A stretch of DNA of 64,000 bases from Parvularcula sp039818345 (lineage in GTDB: Bacteria; Pseudomonadota; Alphaproteobacteria; Caulobacterales; Parvularculaceae): contig JBCBUC010000005.1 of NCBI GenBank assembly GCA_039818345.1, positions 112,359 through 176,358 of the forward strand, written 5' to 3'. Numbering within the stretch: position 1 is the first letter of the stretch; every line of letters starts with the position of its first letter. This document shows positions 52,720 through 61,205 of the stretch, in pieces. Below the pieces are notes generated by a model. It was not told where the DNA came from, made no database searches, and saw nothing but the letters and a program-made list of their open reading frames with translations. The translations under genes and the position numbers were made by a program.

Positions 52720-53253
52720 ATGACCTTGACGTTCGAACAAGTTGATGGGCCAAATCTCGATACTGCCTTGATCGAAGAGATTTGCGAACTCCGCCACCAC
52801 GTGTGGCTTCAGGCAGCAACAAACGTGACCCGCCAATCACCAAAACAGTGGCGCGAGACAATCGACGAAACGGCGACGCATTTTATCGTGCGATCTGACA
52901 TGGGGATGCTCGTGGCCTCGGCAAGGGTATCGCTTCACAGGGATGTTTCGATCATTCCGGACAAAGACGACATTGTTCTTTGCTTTCCGGACTGGAGTCC
53001 AGACCTGCCCATCGCGTGGCTCAATCGTCTTGTCGTGCATCCTTCCGCCAGATCTGCCGGACTTGGAACCAGGTGCGATCAAGAGCGTATAAAATGGGCA
53101 AAGCAGGCGGGAGCTTTGGCCATTGGTGGCACCGTCATTGGGTGGCGAAAACAGTCATTCCTCAAAATGGGATTTGAGGAACTCGGCGAGATCCCCGGCC
53201 ATGTGCACGGGAAATACGACGAGCCGACGTACCTCATTGTGATGGCTCTCTGA
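52720..53253 (+). CDS. GNAT-family acetyltransferase
   Basis: A 177-residue protein with the GNAT fold. The acetyl-CoA-binding motif region is LNRLVVHPSARSAGLGTRCD near 101-120, followed by AGALAIGGTVIGWRKQSFLKMGFEELG, where a late Phe/Gly pattern fits motif B (quoted in part). The N-terminal LRHHVWLQA recalls arylamine- and acyl-homoserine-type folds, but the acetyltransferase motif makes GNAT the best call. ATG 52720 has no clear ribosome-binding site. Substrate unknown. Confidence 0.75.
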   Translation: MTLTFEQVDGPNLDTALIEEICELRHHVWLQAATNVTRQSPKQWRETIDETATHFIVRSDMGMLVASARVSLHRDVSIIPDKDDIVLCFPDWSPDLPIAWLNRLVVHPSARSAGLGTRCDQERIKWAKQAGALAIGGTVIGWRKQSFLKMGFEELGEIPGHVHGKYDEPTYLIVMAL

Positions 53254-53772
53254 AACGGTATGCACCGACGTGCTCTTCAGCTGGCGACTTTTTGAGACGG
53301 TCTAGTTCAGCAAACGGACAATCAGTACATCACTCGGGTAAACCGATACCCGCCAACGTCATGAAAACGCGCAAAAAGAGTGGCATCCGATCGCGTGAGC
53401 ATGTGTGGTGAGCGTTTGACTTTTTGCTAGAAAATGCGACCATTTTTTCGTCCTATGGAAACGATGTTGGGTGCCGGCGGTGTGTTCCGGTTACGATCTT
53501 CCAACGATCGTCGCCCTTCTCTTCAATGAACGCACAAGGACGACGGTGATCAGATAAAGGCCATTGGCGCGACAGCCACACCATGGGATCGCGGGGCGTG
53601 GCTGTCAGCTTGGGACAGGTCTGCAGATGACCTGGCTTCGCGTTTAAGTCGCGGGCTTTAGGGAAGTCTTCGAAATTGCGGCGCGATTAAGGCGCTGGCA
53701 GCAAGTCTTCCCCAACCTTAACAGGAGCAGGACGGCTTGGTGCCGAAAAAGGCGCTGAAATATGCCCCTCGG
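53254..53772. other. 519-base gap without a recognisable gene
   Basis: The stretch between the GNAT gene and the minus-strand phosphatase has many stop codons in all frames and no frame with coding character. The only structure found is a perfect 9-bp inverted repeat GACAGCCAC / GTGGCTGTC (53571-53606) with an 18-base spacer, with no T-run. No RNA gene or mobile-element terminal repeat was recognised. It might hold a regulatory RNA or a decayed gene, but I cannot support either. Confidence 0.5.
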
Positions 53773-54513
53773 TTAATGCCGCGGCGGGCGCGCACCGCCG
53801 AAATCGATGCCAAATAAATGCTCAAGGCTCGTCCGCGGCAGCCCTTCTTTGATCGGGTCATGGGCGGTGACGTTCACCGCCTTGAGAATGACACGTTCAA
53901 CGTGAAGGGAGCCGTCCGCCAATTGCGTGACATCAAAATCGAGCACATTGATACCGCATAGATCCTGCTCGAAGTGACCAAGCGCGCCGAGCCCTCCGCC
54001 AGACAAATGAGCCAGCAAGATCCGATTGACCCCTTCATGGGCCACCAGGATCGCTTTTTTCCAGCTGTAGTTGTGGATCAGCAAGTGAAGGGCCTCGACG
54101 ATGCGGCTTTCAGCATCGGCGAAGCGTTCTCCGTCGGGCAAAAATGTTGCGCCCTCTTCCGCAGCCGCGTCAAAACTGAAGGCAAGGCGCGCGGCGAGCT
54201 CAGTTTGGGTTTGCACGATCACGTGACCACCGCGCAGTTCCTCAAAGCCCTCGATGGCGAGGGGTTCGTTCTCGACCCCTTCCTGATTGGACTCGAGAAC
54301 AAGGCGCAGCGTCTCCATCGTGCGCGGGAGCCCCGAGTGAAAAGCGGCGTCAAAGCCAATGCTCGCCAGGGCTTGGCCAGCAGAACGGGCTTGTCCTTGC
54401 CCCTCTTCGGTGAGGGGAACCTGGCGAAAATCCTCCACCGCGACGTCGAAATAATTCACGTGGCCGTGGCGCATCAGGTAAAGTCGGCGGCGGCCGGTAC
54501 GATCCTTGCTCAT
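53773..54513 (-). CDS. Histidine phosphatase (phosphoglycerate-mutase-like)
   Basis: A 246-residue protein of the histidine phosphatase family. The catalytic RHG is in RLYLMRHGHVNYF near residues 9-21. A second His lies in VAHEGVNRILLAHLSG near 175, and Arg and Glu residues in SGLPRTMETL and EGFEELRGG fit the active site. The ATG at 54513 is chosen because the in-frame sequence upstream lacks family character. Some members act on phosphoglycerate, others on phosphosugars or regulators; specificity cannot be read here. Confidence 0.85.
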   Translation of the reverse strand: MSKDRTGRRRLYLMRHGHVNYFDVAVEDFRQVPLTEEGQGQARSAGQALASIGFDAAFHSGLPRTMETLRLVLESNQEGVENEPLAIEGFEELRGGHVIVQTQTELAARLAFSFDAAAEEGATFLPDGERFADAESRIVEALHLLIHNYSWKKAILVAHEGVNRILLAHLSGGGLGALGHFEQDLCGINVLDFDVTQLADGSLHVERVILKAVNVTAHDPIKEGLPRTSLEHLFGIDFGGARPPRH

Positions 54514-54647
54514 CTTGAACCTTAGAATGGGCTTGAAAGCGTTGATTCTCCACACGTGGTGATTGCCCCGCGTTTGGGAGTTCTTTACGCTGGAACGATG
54601 CGTGGGGATGCGCAAGGGTAGCGATTGTGTAGGGCCCATGCGCATGG

Positions 54648-56366
54648 GTGATCCTTGGGAGATGTTTTACGGTGCGGGGCCGCGATGTTTTAGCCATCTG
54701 CTTGCTGGGGCTTGCTGCTGCTTACGCGGGGAGCTTTTACGGGCTGACGCGGTTTAACCCCGAGGCGGCATGGAGTCGGTTCGAGCTTCTGAATGCTGTG
54801 GGCTATGAGCGACGTGCGGTTGATCATGGCGACCAGGCGCTCGATCTTTGGCTGGCTGAGGGTGTTGACGAGCGTTTTTTACATCCGCGCCGACTTGAGC
54901 TCGCAGACGCTCATTTTCGCGGCGGAGAGCGGGTTCAAGCCATTCAGCACTACCGCACCTCGCTTCTGTCGCTTGAGGCCTCGTCGTTAAGCGATCAGCG
55001 CCGGGTCGAAATTCGTCGACGCTTGGCGACTATGTTCCTCCTGGAGGGGCAAGCGCAACCGGCCGCGATCATTGCCGCTTCGTTCCTCGAACGTGCTGGC
55101 GACGCCGCTGTTGGAACCGCCCATAACCATGATCATGGTCCCGATGAGGATCATGCAGGTGAGGCCATTCGCTACCCCGAAGACGGTCCCAATTTTATCG
55201 CCATGGTCGATGAGATGCGCGAAGGTTTTACCGACGTGCTGCCCGCTGATGGCATGACGGCGCGTTTTGACGGCGATCAAGACCAGCTGTTGCAGTCAGC
55301 GGACGCGATGACGGATCTTGGCGGTTATTACGCTCAGCAGGACAATGGTGACTATGCTGCCGCCGGGTTGCTCGCCGCCGCTTACTCGATTCGGATGGCA
55401 CAACTTGGCCCAGACCACGCTGATACGGTTCAAGTCGCGCTTCTACTTGCGCCGGTCTATGAGCGAATTGATCGTATTTCTGATGCCGAGAAGGTCTATG
55501 AAGAAGTCTTCCGTGCACAGGAGCGCGTTCGCGGTGCCAACAATCCTGAGCTCAGCCTCTATATTCGTTTGCTGGCAGGCAATTACGAAAAGCAAAACAG
55601 ACTGACAGAAGCCGAAGCACTCAACCGGCATATGCGTCAGTTGTTCCGCGATGCTTATGGCGCCCGTCGCTACGCAGCGAACCGCTCGCGCGACCGCCTG
55701 TTCGACGTGAACCGGCCGGTCTCCATGACGTTCCGTCTTGATGGTGATTATGTCCCGCCAGATCTCGTCCGTGCAGAGCTTTATGATATCCCCCTCTCAA
55801 AGCCTGCAGGCGTCGAAGAGATGCAAATGCGTGAAGCCAAGATCGATGGAACGTCGATGCCCGAGGCATTGGCGGCACTCTTTGATGCGTGTGCGCAGGA
55901 CGGCGAGCGCCTTTCGTTGCGGTCGGCCTACCGTAGTCACCGCACCCAGACAGTTCTTCATGAAATCAATCGCGCACGGGGAACCGTCGCTCATCCGGGT
56001 ACGTCGGAGCACCAATTGGGTCTGGCCGCAGATGTTGATGTCAACCGGCGGTTTATGCGGGGAACGGATCGAAGCTATGCTTGCTTTGAAAAAAAGGCTT
56101 GGCAATACGGCTTTATTTTAAGCTTCCCGGTCGGCAACACCTATCTTCCTGGGGAGGATACGTTTGAGCCTTGGCATTGGCGTTTTGTTGGTCCGCAAAC
56201 CTCTCTTCTTTACCGCGAAATCGGCCCGTGGGGACGACCGCAGGAGTTTCTTGCCGCCCTTCCTTGTTATGAAGAACGTGCACTGAGCGGTTTATTTGTG
56301 GATCGCGAGCGGGGAGATGTTTGTCTTCAAGCGCTCGACGAATCCAGCGGGACGAGTGATAGCTGA
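54648..56366 (+). CDS. TPR protein with C-terminal VanY-type D,D-carboxypeptidase domain
   Basis: A 572-residue fusion. An N-terminal membrane segment or signal (about 14-33) is followed by TPR-like helical repeats (about 50-330, with ERVQAIQHYRTSLL and ISDAEKVYEEVFRAQ). A linker leads to an M15B peptidase domain with SEHQLGLAADVDVN near 453-466 and FEPWHWRFVG near 506-515, the metal-binding and catalytic motifs. It should trim D-Ala from peptidoglycan peptides in the periplasm. A His-rich stretch AHNHDHGPDEDHAG lies near 160. The start is GTG 54648, with GTG 54672 as an alternative. The next gene overlaps it by one base. Confidence 0.85.
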   Translation: MILGRCFTVRGRDVLAICLLGLAAAYAGSFYGLTRFNPEAAWSRFELLNAVGYERRAVDHGDQALDLWLAEGVDERFLHPRRLELADAHFRGGERVQAIQHYRTSLLSLEASSLSDQRRVEIRRRLATMFLLEGQAQPAAIIAASFLERAGDAAVGTAHNHDHGPDEDHAGEAIRYPEDGPNFIAMVDEMREGFTDVLPADGMTARFDGDQDQLLQSADAMTDLGGYYAQQDNGDYAAAGLLAAAYSIRMAQLGPDHADTVQVALLLAPVYERIDRISDAEKVYEEVFRAQERVRGANNPELSLYIRLLAGNYEKQNRLTEAEALNRHMRQLFRDAYGARRYAANRSRDRLFDVNRPVSMTFRLDGDYVPPDLVRAELYDIPLSKPAGVEEMQMREAKIDGTSMPEALAALFDACAQDGERLSLRSAYRSHRTQTVLHEINRARGTVAHPGTSEHQLGLAADVDVNRRFMRGTDRSYACFEKKAWQYGFILSFPVGNTYLPGEDTFEPWHWRFVGPQTSLLYREIGPWGRPQEFLAALPCYEERALSGLFVDRERGDVCLQALDESSGTSDS

Positions 56367-57625
56367 TGGTTGAGTTTGGTCATCGCTCGTCTTTGACGAT
56401 CCGCCTGTTGGGGCCCTCCACAGACCGGGCGCGATGGCGTAAACCTCTGATCGCGGAAGGTTTTGTTATTCCCGTCGGTGGTCCAACCAAGGTATGCCTG
56501 GCTGATCTCGCGGGAAAGCGTCCGGTGGATGTCGCGATCGATCAAGCACAAGAACAAGCAGGCGTCACGCCGCTTGTCGTGGTCATCGGTCTCGACGATC
56601 CACTCCCTTGCCGAACGCATCCAGGCGTTGTGTTGGTCCGGCGCGCGGAGAACAGCATTGAACCTGTGCCGCGCGCTTTGCGCCAGGCTGTCTATCATCG
56701 TTTGTTGGCGGACGCGGCATCTGTTCGGTACCGTGCACTGAGCAGTATAGGTTTGCCCTTTAGGCGCGATGACACGTTTGAACAAACAGCGACCACCTGC
56801 GCATTGTTGGCTGAACCGGCGCCGACGATTTTGCCTATTCTCAATGGGGTCGAGCCCATGGCCTTGGCGACGAGCCTCTCCTCAAGTGGCACGTTGCGTC
56901 TGTTGGAAGGTGGGTACACAAGCGGCTTGATGATCCACCTGCAAGAAGACCGTGACCACCGTCTTCCGGTCTTGAAGCTCATCAGGCGTCAGACGGATCT
57001 GGCAGGACTTCCCGTGGCCGTTACCCGAAACAGCTGGGACGAAGAAGCGATCGCGCCATGGTTTAGCGCTGGTGCAGACCTCATCGCTCGTCCTGAAGAA
57101 GCGTCAGAAGTGCTCGCATTCCTTCAAGGCCGTGCCAGCAGGTTTCAGACGGCCCGCAACCTGAAGGCGGCCTTGGCTGGCTCCACGGTGAACGAGAACG
57201 GTGAGCCAGCACCTTTATTCGGTGAAAAGATCTTCCGCCGGATTTGTGAAGAGCATTATGCGCAAGGTCATATCATCGCCTACGGAGCGATTGAGTTAAG
57301 CGCGGAGACGAAAGTCAGTGCTGAGGATTTTGCTGAGGCAGGGATCTATTTGGGCATGGCTCTAACGCCGCTCGAAGTGTTCACCCGACTGCGCGATAAT
57401 CTCTTTGTCGTGGCCATGCCCGGCGCCGATGCATTCTATGCGCGCCGCGTGATGCGAGCGATGCAAACGTTGATCGAAGATCTCAAATTTGGGGATGAAC
57501 CGTCCCCGCTGATGATGTCGGCTCGGCACGCGAGCTTCGCGGCGGTGAGCGAGTCGCCAAATGAGGCGATGGACAATATGTTAACCGAACTCCGTAGTCG
57601 TTCAAACACCCCGCTCTTTGCTTAA
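56366..57625 (+). CDS. Unknown protein, possible degenerate REC-GGDEF-like
   Basis: I do not recognise this 419-residue protein with confidence. No signal or membrane segment is seen. Residues about 180-260 (PVLKLIRRQTDLAGLPVAVT, then SAGADLIARPEEASEVLAFL) follow the pattern of a receiver domain without the phospho-acceptor Asp. Residues about 285-390 (IFRRICEEHYAQGHIIAYGA through DNLFVVAMPGADAFYARRVMRA) resemble a GGDEF domain that has lost the GGDEF motif. If so, it is a non-catalytic signalling protein. It is translationally linked to the VanY gene and its TAA stop overlaps that of the convergent mfd gene. Confidence 0.5.
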   Translation: MVEFGHRSSLTIRLLGPSTDRARWRKPLIAEGFVIPVGGPTKVCLADLAGKRPVDVAIDQAQEQAGVTPLVVVIGLDDPLPCRTHPGVVLVRRAENSIEPVPRALRQAVYHRLLADAASVRYRALSSIGLPFRRDDTFEQTATTCALLAEPAPTILPILNGVEPMALATSLSSSGTLRLLEGGYTSGLMIHLQEDRDHRLPVLKLIRRQTDLAGLPVAVTRNSWDEEAIAPWFSAGADLIARPEEASEVLAFLQGRASRFQTARNLKAALAGSTVNENGEPAPLFGEKIFRRICEEHYAQGHIIAYGAIELSAETKVSAEDFAEAGIYLGMALTPLEVFTRLRDNLFVVAMPGADAFYARRVMRAMQTLIEDLKFGDEPSPLMMSARHASFAAVSESPNEAMDNMLTELRSRSNTPLFA

Positions 57626-60600
57626 GCTGCCGCCTGTTCCTCCTCGGCGATTTCCACCAGGACATTCAGTACCCGTTTACACCCTTTAAGTCGGGCCTTT
57701 TCATCCGGCCAAGCCTGTTTGAAGACCAGCTTCTGGTCTGGTCTCAATTTCATATCGTAGGGCGTTTCAGAGAGATAACGCACAAGCCCCATAGGATTGG
57801 GGAATTGATCGCGGAAGGTGATGACTGCACCCTTTGGACCCGCGTCAATCTTGGCGACCTGGGCGCGTCGGCACAGCGCTTTAATGCCAACGATCTGAAG
57901 CAGAGCTTCTAACTCGCTCGGCATCGGACCGAACCGATCGATAAGCTCCGCCGCGAAGGCTTCGATCTCTTGATCATCTCGCGCATCGGACAATCGTCGA
58001 TAGAGTGACATCCGGACATCGAGGTCAGCGACATAAACGTCAGGGATAAGCACAGCAGTACCGATATTGATCGAAGGTGACCATGCTTCGCCTGCTGAGG
58101 TTTCACCGTCCTTCATTTCTGCGACGGCCTCTTCCAGCATATGTTGATAGAGTTCGACACCGACTTCTTTGACGGTTCCCGACTGTTCTTCACCAAGAAG
58201 GTTTCCTGCTCCGCGAATATCAAGGTCGTGGCTGGCAAGCGTGAACCCAGCGCCTAAAGTATCAAGAGATTGCAACACCTTAAGCCGGCGTTGCGCACCA
58301 TCGGTCATTTTCTTGCGCGGGTTGGTGGTGAGATAGGCATAAGCCCGTTGTTTAGAGCGCCCCACCCTGCCCCGAATTTGATAGAGCTGTGCCAAGCCAA
58401 ACATGTCGGCCCGATGCACGATCAAGGTGTTTGCCGTGGGCACATCAATACCGCTTTCGACTATAGTGGTGGCGAGCAACACATCGAACTTGCCTTCATA
58501 AAAGGCCGTCATGATGTCTTCGAGTTCACCGGCAGGCATTTGTCCGTGGGCAATTCGAAACTTGATTTCAGGAACTTGGATCCGAAGAAACTCCGCCACC
58601 CCCTCAAGGTCAGCCACCCTTGGGCAAACATAAAAGCTCTGCCCACCTCGATAATGCTCGCGGAGCAGCGTTTCCCGAGCGACCACACCGTCAAACGGAC
58701 CAATCGTGGTGCGAACAGCGAGCCTGTCCACCGGCGGCGTGGCGATTAAGGACAGATCGCGAATACCCGACATTGAAAGCTGGAGCGTCCGAGGGATCGG
58801 CGTGGCTGTCAGTGTCAAGACATGGGTGTCGCCGCGATATTCCTTCAAACGCTCTTTGTGCTTCACACCAAAGTGCTGCTCTTCATCAATGATCAAAAGG
58901 CCCAAGTCGCGGAAGCCGACCTGTTTCGACAGAAGGGCATGGGTACCGATCACCACATCGATCGATCCATCCTTAAGCCCTTTGCGCGTCGCGGTGGCTT
59001 CTTTCGCCGTGACAAAGCGGGACAGCTGTCGGACGTTCAGCGGAAAGCCGGCAAAACGTTCTTTGAACGCCTTGGCGTGCTGGCGCGCAAGCAGGGTGGT
59101 TGGACAGATAAGGGCCACCTGTCGTCCGTTCATCGCGGCAACAAAAGCCGCGCGCATCGCCACTTCTGTCTTTCCAAAGCCCACATCGCCGCAGATCAGC
59201 CGATCCATCGGTTTGCCTGAGACGAGGTCACTCACCACATCATCAATGGCGTTCAATTGATCTTCTGTCTCCGCATACGGAAAGCGCGTACAGAACTCGT
59301 CATACGCCCCTTCCGGTGGGGACAGAACCTCCGCTTTTTTAGCCAAACGTTTCGCGGCAATGGCAATCAATTGCTCCGCCATCATTCTGATGCGTTCACG
59401 CATCTTTGCCTTGCGGGCTCCCCAATTGGCCCCGCCTAGCTTGTCGAGCGGGTGGTTGGGGTCGTCGGATCCAAAGCGCGAGAGAAGCTCGATATTTTCG
59501 ACGGGCAGGAACATTTTACCGCCGTGATAGACGAGCCTCAAACAGTCGTGCGGTGCACCTTGGATCTCAATCGTTTCCAATCCCTCATAGCGGCCAACGC
59601 CCTGGGCAACATGAACGATCAGATCACCGACGGAGAGAGAGCTTGCCTCCGTGAGAAAATTCTCAGCGCGTTTGGTCTTAGACCGCCGGACCAATCGATC
59701 GCCAAGAATGTCCTGCTCGGCGAGGATCACAACATCGCCTGTTTCGAAACCATGTTCGAGGCCAAGCACAACAACGGGAACAGAGCTCGTCTCGTTGCTC
59801 AAGTCACTCCACGACCGAAGCGCGAGGAGGCCTTTGACGTCATGGTCAGCAAGGACGGTTTTGAGCCGATCGGCAGAACCCTCCGTCCACCCGGCAACAA
59901 CAACCCTTTTGTTGTCTCGCACTGCGGTGATGTGCTCAGCAACGGCGTTGAAGACGTTTTGGTTGCCCGATCGTTCCGCGGCAAATGTGCGACCTTGCTT
60001 CGCACCAAAATCAAATGCCCGCCCGGCCCCTTGCGGAGAGAACGGTGAGAGCGGCCGAAGCGCGACGTCTTGCAACCGTTCTTTCCACTCTTGACGCTCA
60101 AGATAGAGGTCACCGGGTTTCATCGGTCTATAGGGTACCGTATCGAGGCTCGCATTCTCCCCGGTTCTCATATCCTCAGCACGGGCATCATAGTACTCAT
60201 CGATCTGACCGAAACGTTCCTCGACGGCGTCGGTGCCCAGATGATCGAGAAAAACCAGGCCATCACCGATATAGTCGAACAGTGTGCCGAGTTTCTCGTA
60301 ATAGAGCGGGAGCCAATGCTCCATCCCAGCCTGTCGTCGCCCTTCACTGACTGCCGCATAAACGGGATCATCGCCGGGGGTGCCAAAGCGTTCGAGATAG
60401 CCCTGCCGAAAGCGCTTAATCGTTTCCTCCGTTAAGAGGACCTCAGACGCCGCTGTCAGGTTGATCTCCCGCCGCTGATGCGTGGTCATCTGGCTGACAG
60501 GATCAAAGGCACGGATCGTTTCTAGGCTATCACCAAAGAAATCGAGGCGAAGGGGCTCATCTGTACCGGGAGGGAAAAGATCAAGGAGACCGCCGCGGAC

Positions 60601-61131
60601 GGCAAACTCACCGGGCTCTCGGACGGTCGACGATCGGGCATAACCATTGGCCACGAGGTAGGAGGTCAGTTCATCCATTTCCAGCACAGCGCCTGGCTTG
60701 GCTTGAAAACTGGCCGATGTGATGAGGTCCCGATGCAAGGTCCGTTGGGTAGCAGCAGCCACCGACGTCACCACGACGAGAGGGGTGCCTTCCTTTGCAG
60801 CCGTCAGCGTCGCCAATGCATTGAGCCGCGCTGCCACCACGTCTGTCCCAGGAGACATGCGGTCATAGGGTAAGCAGTCCCACGCTGGAAACCGGATAAT
60901 GGGGATTTGCGGTGCAAAGAAGGTCAAAGTGCTGACCATCGCAGCGGCACGGGTCGCATCGCGGGTGATCACGGTGGTGATCCCCTCCTGACAAGACGCG
61001 GCTTCGGCCACCGCCAACGCGTCGGCCCCTTCGGGCGCGCCGTGGACGGTGATGTGTCCTTTGGGCCTCCAGGCCTCTTCCTTGCCGATGATGGGGGTGA
61101 CAGATTGAAGAGCCAAAGCGCGTTCTCCCAC
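57622..61131 (-). CDS. mfd: Transcription-repair coupling factor Mfd
   Basis: Mfd displaces RNA polymerase stalled at lesions and recruits UvrA. The 1169-residue protein has an N-terminal UvrB-like region, a CarD-type RNA polymerase interaction domain (SVGDLIVHVAQGVGRYEGLE near 500), and the translocase with Walker A GDVGFGKTEVAMRAA near 650, DEEQHFGVKHKE near 750 and TATPIPRTL. The C-terminal TRCF domain is present. The start is GTG 61131, with no clear ribosome-binding site. It runs on the minus strand and its stop overlaps the previous gene's stop. Confidence 0.97.
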   Translation of the reverse strand: MGERALALQSVTPIIGKEEAWRPKGHITVHGAPEGADALAVAEAASCQEGITTVITRDATRAAAMVSTLTFFAPQIPIIRFPAWDCLPYDRMSPGTDVVAARLNALATLTAAKEGTPLVVVTSVAAATQRTLHRDLITSASFQAKPGAVLEMDELTSYLVANGYARSSTVREPGEFAVRGGLLDLFPPGTDEPLRLDFFGDSLETIRAFDPVSQMTTHQRREINLTAASEVLLTEETIKRFRQGYLERFGTPGDDPVYAAVSEGRRQAGMEHWLPLYYEKLGTLFDYIGDGLVFLDHLGTDAVEERFGQIDEYYDARAEDMRTGENASLDTVPYRPMKPGDLYLERQEWKERLQDVALRPLSPFSPQGAGRAFDFGAKQGRTFAAERSGNQNVFNAVAEHITAVRDNKRVVVAGWTEGSADRLKTVLADHDVKGLLALRSWSDLSNETSSVPVVVLGLEHGFETGDVVILAEQDILGDRLVRRSKTKRAENFLTEASSLSVGDLIVHVAQGVGRYEGLETIEIQGAPHDCLRLVYHGGKMFLPVENIELLSRFGSDDPNHPLDKLGGANWGARKAKMRERIRMMAEQLIAIAAKRLAKKAEVLSPPEGAYDEFCTRFPYAETEDQLNAIDDVVSDLVSGKPMDRLICGDVGFGKTEVAMRAAFVAAMNGRQVALICPTTLLARQHAKAFKERFAGFPLNVRQLSRFVTAKEATATRKGLKDGSIDVVIGTHALLSKQVGFRDLGLLIIDEEQHFGVKHKERLKEYRGDTHVLTLTATPIPRTLQLSMSGIRDLSLIATPPVDRLAVRTTIGPFDGVVARETLLREHYRGGQSFYVCPRVADLEGVAEFLRIQVPEIKFRIAHGQMPAGELEDIMTAFYEGKFDVLLATTIVESGIDVPTANTLIVHRADMFGLAQLYQIRGRVGRSKQRAYAYLTTNPRKKMTDGAQRRLKVLQSLDTLGAGFTLASHDLDIRGAGNLLGEEQSGTVKEVGVELYQHMLEEAVAEMKDGETSAGEAWSPSINIGTAVLIPDVYVADLDVRMSLYRRLSDARDDQEIEAFAAELIDRFGPMPSELEALLQIVGIKALCRRAQVAKIDAGPKGAVITFRDQFPNPMGLVRYLSETPYDMKLRPDQKLVFKQAWPDEKARLKGCKRVLNVLVEIAEEEQAAA

Positions 61132-61205
61132 GACAAAAGGCGCGGAAGCCCTGCTGCCGCGCGCGAGCGGGAGAGCTAGCGGCTTAGGTCAAGAAGGGCA
61201 ACGCA

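Noticed and set aside
52520..52861. A 113-residue minus-strand frame before and inside the GNAT gene
   Set aside because: Overlaps the GNAT start on the other strand, has no motif and no good ribosome-binding site.
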